From assembly GCA_902768065.1 (NCBI GenBank), contig CACXJP010000039.1:1-13880 (forward strand): a stretch of 13,880 nt of DNA, given 5' to 3'. A model generated the notes under the pieces. It did not search any database. It was not told the DNA's origin and saw nothing but the letters and a program-made list of their open reading frames with translations. Made by a program: the position numbers and the translations under genes. Below, in pieces: positions 1-7,228 of this stretch. The first letter of the stretch is position 1. Every line of letters begins with the position of its first letter. This DNA is from an uncultured Erysipelotrichaceae bacterium. GTDB lineage: Bacteria > Bacillota_I > Bacilli_A > RF39 > UBA660.

Positions 1-405
1 TTAACACTTGATGAATATGAAAAAATTGTATCTGGTAATATAACTGATATAGTATATGATACGGATAAAAATCTTATAAAAGAATTAGCTCGTGATATTA
101 TGTTATATAATTATGTCCCTAAAGTTATAGTGGATTATGAGAGGATTGCTTTTGTTGAGGAAATAACAAATGTTAGAATTACTTTTGATACTAAGATATC
201 TGCATCTTATGATTTTGATAATTTCCTTAATGGTGATTATGTTAAATATTATATTCAACCTAGTAATCAAAATGTATTAGAAGTAAAGTTTGATGATGTT
301 TTACCATCATATATTAAAAAAATAGTAGAATCTTATGAATTTAAACAAACTTCTTTTTCAAAATATTATTATTGTAGAAGAATTTTAGATTCATACATGA
401 TATAG
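1..405 (+). CDS. VTC-type polyphosphate polymerase domain protein (5' partial)
   Basis: The frame is open from base 1 to the TAG at 403-405, so only the C-terminal 134 residues are visible and the true start lies outside the window. VTC domains polymerise or handle polyphosphate in a basic beta-barrel tunnel. The visible part has the typical strand pattern and charged positions of that fold: KVIVDYER, then ITNVRITFD, then VLEVKFDDVLP, followed by a helical end ending in YYYCRRI. The next gene, 10 bp on, is a DUF4956 membrane protein, the usual partner of bacterial VTC proteins, which supports the call independently. Known for the family: a lysine- and arginine-lined tunnel acting on nucleoside triphosphate. 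Inferred here: a membrane-associated polyphosphate or related anionic polymer role. The catalytic N-terminal half cannot be checked. Confidence 0.8.
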   Translation, partial: LTLDEYEKIVSGNITDIVYDTDKNLIKELARDIMLYNYVPKVIVDYERIAFVEEITNVRITFDTKISASYDFDNFLNGDYVKYYIQPSNQNVLEVKFDDVLPSYIKKIVESYEFKQTSFSKYYYCRRILDSYMI

Positions 406-414
406 GAGAGTTTT

Positions 415-1077
415 ATGATAGAATTATTTGAAAATATTATTAATATGTACTCTAATGAGAGTATAACAACTTTAACAATTTTAACTGTACTATTTGTTGT
501 ATTATTTTTAGGAGTTTATGAGTTCTTTGTTTATCGTTATATTTCTCATAGATCGTTCTATAATAAGTCATTCAATATAACTATTGCAGTTTTACCATTC
601 TTTATTGCAACTATTATTTTATGTTTGCAGTCAAATATTATTATTACTTTAGGTACAATTGGTGCACTTGCAATTATTCGTTTCAGAACTGCGATTAAAG
701 ACCCTGTAGATATGGTTTATCTATTATGGAGCGTTTATATTGGTATTGTTTGTGGATGTCAATTATTTGAAGTGGGTGTTTTAACATCACTAATAGTTAC
801 AATTGTCTTATTAGTACTTGAACATATTAGATTTGGAAGAAATCCATATATTTTAATTTTACATAGTAAAGATGATATTGAGAAAGATCTTCAAAAAGAA
901 TTTAAGGAAAACAAAATTTCTAATAAATTTAAATCAAGAAATTATACTAATAAAGGTTATGATTATGCAATTGAACTTACTACAAAAGATGTTGAAGGAT
1001 TAAAACAAAAATTATCAAAAAATGAAAAGGTAAGTAAATATTCAATTATAGAATATGATGCTGATGATATAGTTTAG
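415..1077 (+). CDS. DUF4956 family multi-pass membrane protein
   Basis: This is a 220-residue membrane protein. Hydrophobic segments lie at about residues 18-40, 54-72, 76-90, 100-118 and 121-138, followed by a soluble charged C-terminal domain (about 145-220) that looks like a small alpha/beta, ACT-like fold. The run GTIGALAIIRFRTAIKDPVD between the middle segments is the hallmark of DUF4956. AGGAGAG at 404-410 gives a well-spaced ribosome site for ATG 415 and overlaps the stop of the VTC gene, so the two are cotranscribed. The molecular function of DUF4956 is not established. Constant pairing with VTC proteins suggests it is the membrane partner of a polyphosphate-polymerase-like enzyme, possibly an export channel or sensor, but that is inference. 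Confidence 0.88.
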   Translation: MIELFENIINMYSNESITTLTILTVLFVVLFLGVYEFFVYRYISHRSFYNKSFNITIAVLPFFIATIILCLQSNIIITLGTIGALAIIRFRTAIKDPVDMVYLLWSVYIGIVCGCQLFEVGVLTSLIVTIVLLVLEHIRFGRNPYILILHSKDDIEKDLQKEFKENKISNKFKSRNYTNKGYDYAIELTTKDVEGLKQKLSKNEKVSKYSIIEYDADDIV

Positions 1078-1078
1078 T

Positions 1079-1822
1079 ATGAATAAAAATAAAATATTAA
1101 TTGTTATTTTATCTATATCTATTGTTTTAGTTGGAATTGTTTTTATAATTTCAGTTAATCGTAAGTATGATAAGATGGTTATGAATAGTTCTGATTGGAA
1201 GGGAATAATTGAAAGTAGAAAGCAATCTAAGGAATTAAAAATAACTGAATTAAAATTTAATGATTATGATTTATTTATTGATAATGATAATAGTGCAATT
1301 TATTATTCTGTTGTTGATGTTAGAAACAAACTTAATCCTTCAATTAAATATAAAACTAATAGTAATGCTAAAATAGTTTTCAATAGTGCTTTAGAAAGTA
1401 AAGCTATAGAAACATGCGAATACTATAAGGTAATGATTTATGATAAAGAATTCTATCGTGAGTATGCATTGTGCTTAACTAATTATCCTTTAATGAATAT
1501 AAAAGGCAACAATATAGATGGTTATGCTTCTGTAAAAATGGAATTGTTTGACAATCACATAAATAGACCTCAAAAATATATGGAGTCTGATGCTAAATTT
1601 AGTGCAGAGGAAGATAGATATATTTTACGTTTAAAGAAAGAATCTTTGGGTCATAATAAAAGAAGTAATCCGGTTTCTTTATTAGGATTTGATAAAGCGA
1701 ATGAGTTTTCTTTAGAAAAAGTGTTTACTTATGATGATAGAAAAAAATTTGTAAGATTATTTATTAATAATAAGTATGATGATATTTATTATATAGAACC
1801 TATTTCGAGTGGAAATAAATAG
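1079..1822 (+). CDS. Membrane-anchored extracytoplasmic protein of unknown function
   Basis: I do not recognise the family. The 247-residue product starts with a short basic stretch and one hydrophobic segment (about residues 6-26), without a lipobox, so it is probably an uncleaved anchor with a roughly 220-residue domain outside the cell. The domain begins with an SDWKGIIESRKQSKELKITEL-like stretch and is predicted to be beta-rich. It contains Cys residues in ETCEYYK and ALCLTNYP that might pair outside the cell. Only one base separates it from the DUF4956 stop (TAG-T-ATG) and there is no clear ribosome site, so translation is probably coupled. In related VTC/DUF4956 clusters a CotH-like or other surface protein often occupies this place. 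I cannot show homology to CotH here, and no kinase motif is visible. Confidence 0.7.
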   Translation: MNKNKILIVILSISIVLVGIVFIISVNRKYDKMVMNSSDWKGIIESRKQSKELKITELKFNDYDLFIDNDNSAIYYSVVDVRNKLNPSIKYKTNSNAKIVFNSALESKAIETCEYYKVMIYDKEFYREYALCLTNYPLMNIKGNNIDGYASVKMELFDNHINRPQKYMESDAKFSAEEDRYILRLKKESLGHNKRSNPVSLLGFDKANEFSLEKVFTYDDRKKFVRLFINNKYDDIYYIEPISSGNK

Positions 1823-1835
1823 AAAGGTAAATATT

Positions 1836-2663
1836 ATGAAAAAAGTATTAATAATCGTTATATTTGTTATTGTTCTTATTGGCTTTATATCTTTAGGAAT
1901 GATCTTATCAAAAAACAATAAAAACTATAACTTTAAAATTCATTTCTTTGCTGCTGGTAAAGCTGATGCTATTTTAATTAATTATAATAATAAATATATT
2001 ATGATAGATACTGGAGAACAGTCTTTATCTGATGAGATTTTAAAATATTTTAAAAATAATAATATAGATAAACTTGATTATCTTATTATTACTCATTTTG
2101 ATAAGGATCATGTTGGTAGTGCTTCTAAAATAATTGATGAGTTAGATATTGATAATGTTTTCCAAAGTAATTATCCTAAGGATAGTGAATATTATACTAA
2201 TTATCTTAATTCGTTAAGTAAGAAGAATATTACTCCTGAGACTATAGTTAATGATAAAGAGTTTAGTGTAGATGAATTAAATATAAAAATATATGGTCCT
2301 AAAAAAGTGTATGATAAAAATGAAAGTAATAATTCTTCTTTAATTACTTCGATAGTTTATAACAATAATAGCTTTTTGTTTATGGGAGATGCTCAGAATG
2401 CCCGCATAAAAGATTTTTTAGAAGAAGATAATAATAGTTATGATTTTCTTAAAGTTCCTTATCATGGAAGATATTTAAAGAGATTTGATGATTTAATAGA
2501 GGGAAGAAATATCAAGTATGCTGTTATTACTTCATCTGATGAAGAGGTTGAAGATAGTCAAACTATTAAAACTCTTGAAGATAATAATATACATTATTAT
2601 TTAACTAGAAAAGGTCAAATTGATATACTATCTGATGGTAAAAATATAAAAGTTAATCAATAA
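1836..2663 (+). CDS. Membrane-anchored ComEC-like metallo-beta-lactamase fold hydrolase (variant active site)
   Basis: ATG 1836 is chosen because AGAAAGG (1821-1827) sits 8 bases upstream; a GTG at 1809 lies inside the previous gene and has no such site. The product has 275 residues: a hydrophobic anchor at about 4-24, then an MBL domain (about 33-275) expected outside the cell. Visible motifs are FFAAGKADAILI, the metal motif THFDKDHVG (H87, D89, D91, H92), the MGDA motif (D185) and KVPYHGR (H210). Compared with the canonical HxHxDH, GHHGS and YGHP set, the second His is Asp, the HH pair is YH, and there is no YGHP; a SSDEEVED stretch takes its place. A solo-MBL branch with HFDKDH is, from memory, common in Bacillota, so this may be a standing subfamily. 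Last gene of the VTC operon; substrate unknown. Confidence 0.85.
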   Translation: MKKVLIIVIFVIVLIGFISLGMILSKNNKNYNFKIHFFAAGKADAILINYNNKYIMIDTGEQSLSDEILKYFKNNNIDKLDYLIITHFDKDHVGSASKIIDELDIDNVFQSNYPKDSEYYTNYLNSLSKKNITPETIVNDKEFSVDELNIKIYGPKKVYDKNESNNSSLITSIVYNNNSFLFMGDAQNARIKDFLEEDNNSYDFLKVPYHGRYLKRFDDLIEGRNIKYAVITSSDEEVEDSQTIKTLEDNNIHYYLTRKGQIDILSDGKNIKVNQ

Positions 2664-2693
2664 AAAGAGATGAATTAATCATCTCTTTTTTTT
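2664..2693. terminator. Bidirectional intrinsic terminator between convergent genes
   Basis: GAGATGA (2667-2673), loop ATTAA, TCATCTC (2679-2685), followed by eight T (2686-2693). On the other strand the A-run at 2662-2666 supplies the U-tract. It closes the VTC operon and, read in reverse, the unknown minus-strand gene, whose last codons and stop lie inside the stem. Confidence 0.9.
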
Positions 2694-3469
2694 AACAATT
2701 TTTTAAGTAATCTTTTCATTTTGTTGTTTCTATTTAATATTATTTGTTCTTGTATTTCGGTTCTACATTTACCTTTTCTATAATTAATTATAAAAGACTT
2801 TAAATTTTCACTTATATCATATGATGTTTTATATTCAAATACTGATTCATCTCTACCTTTTCTTCTTGTTTTCATAATTTCTAGTGCTTGATTTATTAAA
2901 TGGTTATTTATTGGATCTGTTCCTTTGAATTTTTCTCCTGTTAGTTTTGTCATAACAATAGAATTAGGATTTAGGCTTTCACTTAGAATTATGCCTGATT
3001 TAGCACTATCATCTATTATTAATCCTTCCGAATTTGCTACTTCTGGGAATGGCATTTTTAAATTGCCATACTTTGCTCTGAAAAAATTTCTGATTGAGTC
3101 TGATTTATGTTTTAATAATTCATAATCATAATTTTCGTCTTCCGTTAGAAGGCTGTTGTTATGATCAATTAAATAATTATTAACATCCTTAATTGATTTT
3201 TTATATATACTATCTAATTCATCGATATCTTTTTTATTTAATTCTTTACCATCTACAATCCAGTCAATTGCTTTGAAGAAATCCACTTCATTTTTTTTAT
3301 AAAACTCAATAAAATCAAACCTATTTATATCATTAATATCAATGTCCTTACCAAATACTTCATCAAAGATTGATATAGGTATAAATTGTTCAGTTTTGAA
3401 TAATACTAATAGGTCATCTAATTGTACATAAACTTTTTCATCACCATTTTCTACGTTAAATATTTTCAT
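2675..3469 (-). CDS. Hypothetical charged protein, family not recognised
   Basis: The product has 264 residues from ATG 3469, chosen because GGGTGA lies 4-5 bases upstream; an ATG 18 bases further up falls within a TATAAT-like box. I do not recognise the family. The protein is soluble, without signal peptide or membrane segment. It starts with a short beta-rich stretch (MKIFNVENGDEKVYVQLDDL), continues with an acidic helical region full of Asp, Asn and Lys, and ends in a strongly basic tail (about the last 35 residues, ending MKRLLKKLLKKRDD) that could bind nucleic acid or membranes. A middle region (ANSEGLIIDDSAKSGIILSE) looks like a compact alpha/beta element. Base composition matches the neighbours. 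It is monocistronic and converges on the VTC operon through a shared terminator. No function is proposed. Confidence 0.7.
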   Translation of the reverse strand: MKIFNVENGDEKVYVQLDDLLVLFKTEQFIPISIFDEVFGKDIDINDINRFDFIEFYKKNEVDFFKAIDWIVDGKELNKKDIDELDSIYKKSIKDVNNYLIDHNNSLLTEDENYDYELLKHKSDSIRNFFRAKYGNLKMPFPEVANSEGLIIDDSAKSGIILSESLNPNSIVMTKLTGEKFKGTDPINNHLINQALEIMKTRRKGRDESVFEYKTSYDISENLKSFIINYRKGKCRTEIQEQIILNRNNKMKRLLKKLLKKRDD

Positions 3470-3485
3470 TTTATCACCCAAAATC

Positions 3486-3491
3486 ATTATA
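3486..3491 (-). promoter_or_regulatory. Possible -10 box of the unknown minus-strand gene
   Basis: The minus strand reads TATAAT here, 17 bases before ATG 3469, with GGGTGA in between. The corresponding -35 region (near 3509-3516) is poor, so this is a weak call; it would give a leader of only about 10 nt. Confidence 0.35.
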
Positions 3492-3520
3492 GCATTTTTA
3501 ATATATAATATGACATTATT

Positions 3521-3549
3521 TTGATTATTATAAAAAATTATTATATAAT
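3521..3549 (+). promoter_or_regulatory. Sigma-A type promoter of the triple-GNAT gene
   Basis: TTGATT (3521-3526), a 17-base spacer, then TATAAT (3544-3549). The start codon follows at 3568, preceded by GGGTGAGGAG at 3556-3565, of which the GGTGA part has the better spacing. Confidence 0.7.
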
Positions 3550-3567
3550 TTATATGGGTGAGGAGTA

Positions 3568-5043
3568 ATGGGGATTGATTTTGTAGACAAGTTTAATACT
3601 GGTAAATATAAAATTGGTAGTTTTGATTCTTTTTATTATGATTCAATTAATTTGATTATTTCTAATAATAGATTATCTGGTAAACAAGCAAAAAAAATAA
3701 TGGATAGTTTTCCTGATAATTTTCGTGCATCTATTGTAGATAGTGATGGTAATTATATTGGGTTTATTGCTTTATATGATTGTGATCCTTCTATAAATAC
3801 AACTTCTATTAGATTTGAGGCAAATAAGAATATTTCTAATGAAGATAAATCTTCTATAATTGATACTTATAAGAGTTGGATACGTTCTGCTTTAAATTAT
3901 ACTAATATTGAAGAAGAATTATTTATTACTCCTGATTATAGAGAAGAAAAGCGTTGCCATATTGAACCTAGAGCCAATATAATTATGAATAATAGTTTAT
4001 TGGAGGCTGGAATAGATTCTAAAGTATATGATTATTTTAATTATTACTATAAACTTCCTAGTTTGAGACTTCCTTTTACAATAAAAAGTCAAGATAAAGT
4101 GTTAGGTATAGTTGGATTATGTAATGTTAACTATCATAATAAGAGAGCTAATCTTTGTATTTATTTTGATCATAATATTGGTCAGGATATTAAAAATTAT
4201 TTAGCAAGTTCTGTTATAGATGACTATATAGATTATGTTCATAAATCAAATATTCATAATTTAACAATTGCAATACCTGGTCATGATAAAACTAAACTTG
4301 ATATTGCTAAAGATACTAAAATGAATTACTTTGGGTATATTCCTTATGGTTCTATTAATTATGATGGAAATCTTGAATCTAAATATATGTTTCAACATAT
4401 ACCAAATATGAAAAAAGAAGAGGGATTAATACTTCCGAATAATATTGTGAGAAATGAGAGAGATTTTTTAACGGAAAAGAAAGAGATTGATCCTGTAGTT
4501 GATATTGGTGATGGGTATAAACTGGTTTCTCCACTTGTATTTGATGATTTAGGAATAAATAAAGAGACAATTATAAATTCCCATAATGATGCATTAAGAA
4601 ATAGAGATAATTTTTCTATACCTCTTGGAGAAGATAAGTTTATTATTCAAAAGGGTGATGGTAGTTATGGTACTTCTAAAAGTGTTATGAATTTTAATTA
4701 TGTTTTACTTGATGGTAATAATAATTATGCTGGATATATTAATATTTTGAGAGGTAATGCCAATAAGAGTAATGCAGAAATAGAAATAGGAATAAAACCG
4801 GGATTACAAAAATTAGGTCTTGGTAAGAGGGTATTAAATACATTTTACGAACAACTTTTTTCAATAGGTTATGCTAGTGTAACTAGTGCGGTATTTAGTT
4901 TTAATGAACCATCACTTAGACTTCATGAGAAAGTGGCGAAATTAGATGGAGTTAGAATAGAATCTTATTATATTAATGATAGTCTTTGGGATATGAGTTT
5001 TTATTCTAAAGTAAATGATTTATCTGAAAATAGACATAAATAA
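3568..5043 (+). CDS. Multi-domain GNAT acetyltransferase (three tandem GNAT-like units)
   Basis: The product is 491 residues, about three times a single GNAT domain. The C-terminal unit (about 315-485) is a clear RimI-like GNAT: YAGYINILRG strand, AEIEIGIKPGLQKLGLGKRV with the Q-K-L-G-L-G acetyl-CoA pyrophosphate loop at 414-419, then the FNEPSLRLHEKV segment typical after the catalytic strand. Two earlier stretches repeat the beta-hairpin pattern of the fold: GNYIGFIALYDCDP followed by SIRFEAN (about 61-87), and DKVLGIVGLCNVNY followed by ANLCIYFD (about 176-201). Neither has the acetyl-CoA loop, so they are probably substrate-recognition or structural units. No signal peptide; cytoplasmic. 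Single-gene unit with its own promoter, converging on the sugar kinase. The acceptor (protein, small molecule, antibiotic or tRNA) cannot be read from the sequence. Confidence 0.85.
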   Translation: MGIDFVDKFNTGKYKIGSFDSFYYDSINLIISNNRLSGKQAKKIMDSFPDNFRASIVDSDGNYIGFIALYDCDPSINTTSIRFEANKNISNEDKSSIIDTYKSWIRSALNYTNIEEELFITPDYREEKRCHIEPRANIIMNNSLLEAGIDSKVYDYFNYYYKLPSLRLPFTIKSQDKVLGIVGLCNVNYHNKRANLCIYFDHNIGQDIKNYLASSVIDDYIDYVHKSNIHNLTIAIPGHDKTKLDIAKDTKMNYFGYIPYGSINYDGNLESKYMFQHIPNMKKEEGLILPNNIVRNERDFLTEKKEIDPVVDIGDGYKLVSPLVFDDLGINKETIINSHNDALRNRDNFSIPLGEDKFIIQKGDGSYGTSKSVMNFNYVLLDGNNNYAGYINILRGNANKSNAEIEIGIKPGLQKLGLGKRVLNTFYEQLFSIGYASVTSAVFSFNEPSLRLHEKVAKLDGVRIESYYINDSLWDMSFYSKVNDLSENRHK

Positions 5044-5073
5044 AAATAAATACTTTTATATAGTATTTATTTT
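5043..5073. terminator. Bidirectional AT-rich terminator
   Basis: AAAATAAATACT (5043-5054), loop of 7, AGTATTTATTTT (5062-5073): a 12-bp stem with one G-C pair, then a T-rich run ending in six T (5075-5080). It lies between the stops of two convergent genes; the minus-strand TAA (5058-5056) is in its loop. Confidence 0.7.
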
Positions 5074-5985
5074 CTTTTTTAATGATTCTTTTATAAACTC
5101 ATTTAAATCCTTGATATAAGGCATTCCTTCTTGGGCTGTCTCTTTCATTATCTTCATTCCTGATGCGTACTGTGCTTTAAATATGGCATCTTCAAATGAA
5201 TATCCTTGAGCGATAAATGTTGCAAAGTTTCCTGCGAAGGTATCTCCAGCTCCTGTTGTATCGACAACGGTTTCTTTTTGAGGTGCTTCTAGATGAACTA
5301 CTTTTTCTCCATCATGATATATTAGACCGTTTTCTCCTAAAGTTATAATTACTTTTCTAGGATATTGACTTACTACTTTTTCAAAGTCATCTGTTCCAAA
5401 CATTGTAATACATTCTTCACTGTTACATGTTATATATGTTATTTTATCAATTAATTCTTTATTTTCTTCTTCAGTGATTGCTAGTTTTTTAGGTCTACAG
5501 GGAGTTACAACTATTGGAATATTATTTTCATAACAAAAGTTTATTAGTCTTATACTCACTTCTTTTGGTATTTTCATTTGAGCAACAACTATTTTTGATG
5601 ATAATAATATATCTTTATAGTCATCTATCATATCTTCTGTGAAACTATCAATAGCGCCAACAACTCTTTTTATATCATTATCTTTATCTCTTTCATTTAC
5701 ATATATATAGGCTGCATCATTATCTAATTGATCAATTAATTCTACATTTGATATATCTATATTATTTTTTTCTAAATTTTCGCATATTTTTGTTCCAATA
5801 TCGTCGTTTCCTAATCTTGTTATTATTGTTGTTCTTGCTCCGGCACGTGATGCGGCGACTGCTTGGTTAGCGCCTTTTCCTCCGGGAGCAACAACATCTG
5901 GTTCTTCCGGATATTTGCCATCACTATCTGCATAGAATGTCATATCTAATGAACAACCTCCAAATAAGCATACATCATACTTCAT
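5056..5985 (-). CDS. PfkB-family sugar kinase, ribokinase-like
   Basis: The 309 residues match ribokinase in length and layout. Family motifs are the N-terminal PGGKGANQAVA (34-44), the C-terminal VDTTGAGDTFAGN with anion hole and catalytic base D248, and CNSEE (187-191) where ribokinases have NETE. AGAGGTGA precedes ATG 5985 at good spacing. The enzyme would use ATP to phosphorylate a sugar hydroxyl in the cytoplasm. The sugar pocket differs from E. coli RbsK by my alignment: the NAD motif (N14, D16) is S12-L-D14, the QLE glutamate (E143) is K138 in QMK, and the NPAP loop is TPCRP. These residues contact ribose in RbsK, so ribose may not be the substrate. No ribose transporter, RbsD or regulator is in the window. 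Divergent from alr over a shared promoter region. I therefore withhold rbsK as a symbol. Confidence 0.88.
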   Translation of the reverse strand: MKYDVCLFGGCSLDMTFYADSDGKYPEEPDVVAPGGKGANQAVAASRAGARTTIITRLGNDDIGTKICENLEKNNIDISNVELIDQLDNDAAYIYVNERDKDNDIKRVVGAIDSFTEDMIDDYKDILLSSKIVVAQMKIPKEVSIRLINFCYENNIPIVVTPCRPKKLAITEEENKELIDKITYITCNSEECITMFGTDDFEKVVSQYPRKVIITLGENGLIYHDGEKVVHLEAPQKETVVDTTGAGDTFAGNFATFIAQGYSFEDAIFKAQYASGMKIMKETAQEGMPYIKDLNEFIKESLKKKINTI

Positions 5986-6014
5986 ATTTTCACCTCTATA
6001 TTACTTATAACATT

Positions 6015-6054
6015 ATTATAACATATTTTTATTGGTTGATTAATATGTTATAAT
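6015..6054. promoter_or_regulatory. Divergent promoters inside a perfect 13-bp inverted repeat
   Basis: ATTATAACATATT (6015-6027) and AATATGTTATAAT (6042-6054) are exact reverse complements around a 14-base centre. Each arm reads TG-T-TATAAT outward, an extended -10: plus strand TATAAT 6049-6054 for alr (ATG 6089), minus strand at 6020-6015 for the sugar kinase (ATG 5985). The -35 regions are weak, as expected with extended -10 elements. The same symmetry could form a regulator site. Confidence 0.65.
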
Positions 6055-6088
6055 GTTAATGTTGTAAAAATAATTTAAGAGGGATAAT

Positions 6089-7165
6089 ATGAGAAAGACA
6101 TTTTTAGAAGTAGATATTAAAGAGTTTAGAAATAATATAGATAAAATAAAAAAATATGTAAATGATAAGGAAATAATGCCAGTAGTCAAAGCAAGTGGAT
6201 ATGGAACATTTATTAATACTAGAGTAGATGTTTTAAATGATTTTAATATTGTTGCGGTTGCACTTGTTGATGAAGCTATTTATTTAAGAAATATTGGTTA
6301 TAAGAATGAGGTTCTTGTTTTAAATCAACCTGATATTCATGAGATTCCATTAATATTTGAATATAATATAATGGTTGGATTAAGTGATATGACATTTTTA
6401 AAAGAAATGGTTAATTATAACAAGAAATTTGTTGTTCATTTAGAAGTTGAAACTGGTATGAATAGGACAGGTATTTCTTTGAATAATTTGGTAGATTTTA
6501 TTAATATAATTAAGGATAGTCAAATAGAGATTGAAGGTGTATATTCTCATCTTTCTTCTGCTGATTTTGATCGTGATTATACTATGAAACAAATAGGTAT
6601 TTTTAAAGAAGCATTGAGAATTATAGATGATAATAATATTATTGTTAAATATGTTCATCTTTCTGCTTCTAATGGAATACTTCATTATGAAAATTTAGAT
6701 TTTACTAATATGGTTAGACCTGGTCTTTTAATGTATGGGTATGAACCTTTTAAGGGCAGTAGAGATATTATTGATACTAAACCAATATGTAAATTAAAAT
6801 CTACAATTACATTCATTAAGGAAGTTGATGCAAATAGTGCGATTAGTTATTCACAAAAGTATGTAACTAAGGAGAAAAGTATTATTGCAACTATTCCAAT
6901 TGGATATGGTGATGGTATTAGAAGATCTTTAACTAATAAAGGGTTTGTTTTAATTAACGGTGTTAAGGCACCTATTGTAGGTACTATATGTATGGATAGC
7001 TTTATGGTTGATATAACTGGTATAAATGATGTTAGTGTAGGGGATGAGGTTATTATTTTTGATAATAAAAATATTACACTTGATGAGATTGCAGATATGT
7101 GTGAAACAATTAATTACGAAATACTTTGTAATTTAAATCCTAGAATTCCAAGATTATTTATTTAA
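6089..7165 (+). CDS. alr: Alanine racemase
   Basis: The 358-residue enzyme interconverts L- and D-alanine with pyridoxal phosphate in the cytoplasm, supplying D-Ala for peptidoglycan. The N-terminal barrel carries the PLP lysine K34 in VVKASGYG (usually VVKANAYG). The middle has the HLEVETGMNRTGI and VYSHLSSAD segments and VRPGLLMYGYEP. The C-terminal domain has the second catalytic base Y254 in AISYSQKY, IPIGYGDGIRR, VGTICMDSFMVD and the closing NLNPRIPRLF. AGAGGG (6078-6083) precedes ATG 6089. It is transcribed alone from the mirrored promoter and ends in its own hairpin. Small departures from the common consensus (SG for NA after the PLP lysine, T for R in GRICMD, S for Q in MDQ) are not known to abolish activity. 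In spore formers Alr also tunes alanine-triggered germination; the nearby germination-like genes make that worth noting, not more. Confidence 0.95.
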   Translation: MRKTFLEVDIKEFRNNIDKIKKYVNDKEIMPVVKASGYGTFINTRVDVLNDFNIVAVALVDEAIYLRNIGYKNEVLVLNQPDIHEIPLIFEYNIMVGLSDMTFLKEMVNYNKKFVVHLEVETGMNRTGISLNNLVDFINIIKDSQIEIEGVYSHLSSADFDRDYTMKQIGIFKEALRIIDDNNIIVKYVHLSASNGILHYENLDFTNMVRPGLLMYGYEPFKGSRDIIDTKPICKLKSTITFIKEVDANSAISYSQKYVTKEKSIIATIPIGYGDGIRRSLTNKGFVLINGVKAPIVGTICMDSFMVDITGINDVSVGDEVIIFDNKNITLDEIADMCETINYEILCNLNPRIPRLFI

Positions 7166-7182
7166 TGATAAATAATCTTTTT
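7150..7182 (+). terminator. Terminator overlapping the alr stop codon
   Basis: AAGATTATTTAT (7150-7161), loop TTAATG, ATAAATAATCTT (7168-7179), with a T-run at 7178-7182. The left arm encodes the last residues of alr. Confidence 0.75.
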
Positions 7183-7199
7183 ATTATGCATATTAAGTG

Positions 7200-7208
7200 T
7201 GATATACT
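7200..7208 (+). promoter_or_regulatory. Extended -10 promoter of the hydrolase operon
   Basis: TG-A-TATACT, with TATACT at 7203-7208, 20 bases before ATG 7229 and just after the alr terminator. The -35 region is poor. AGGTGA at 7217-7222 is the ribosome site for ATG 7229, which decides the start over the in-frame GTG at 7199 that lies in the promoter. Confidence 0.5.
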
Positions 7209-7228
7209 ATATGAGAGTAGGTGATGTT

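Noticed and set aside
1809..1836. GTG start for the first MBL gene
   Set aside because: It overlaps the previous gene and lacks a ribosome site, while ATG 1836 has AGAAAGG 8 bases upstream.
2925..3125. Plus-strand open frame of 66 codons
   Set aside because: Lies antisense within the minus-strand hypothetical gene, has no ribosome site and no family features.
4379..4570. Minus-strand open frame of 63 codons
   Set aside because: Antisense shadow of the GNAT gene.
6440..6685. Minus-strand open frame of 81 codons
   Set aside because: Antisense to conserved alr coding sequence; composition reflects AT bias.
7199..7228. GTG start for the Mbeg1-like gene
   Set aside because: The codon falls in the -10 promoter; ATG 7229 has AGGTGA next to it and matches the family N-terminus.
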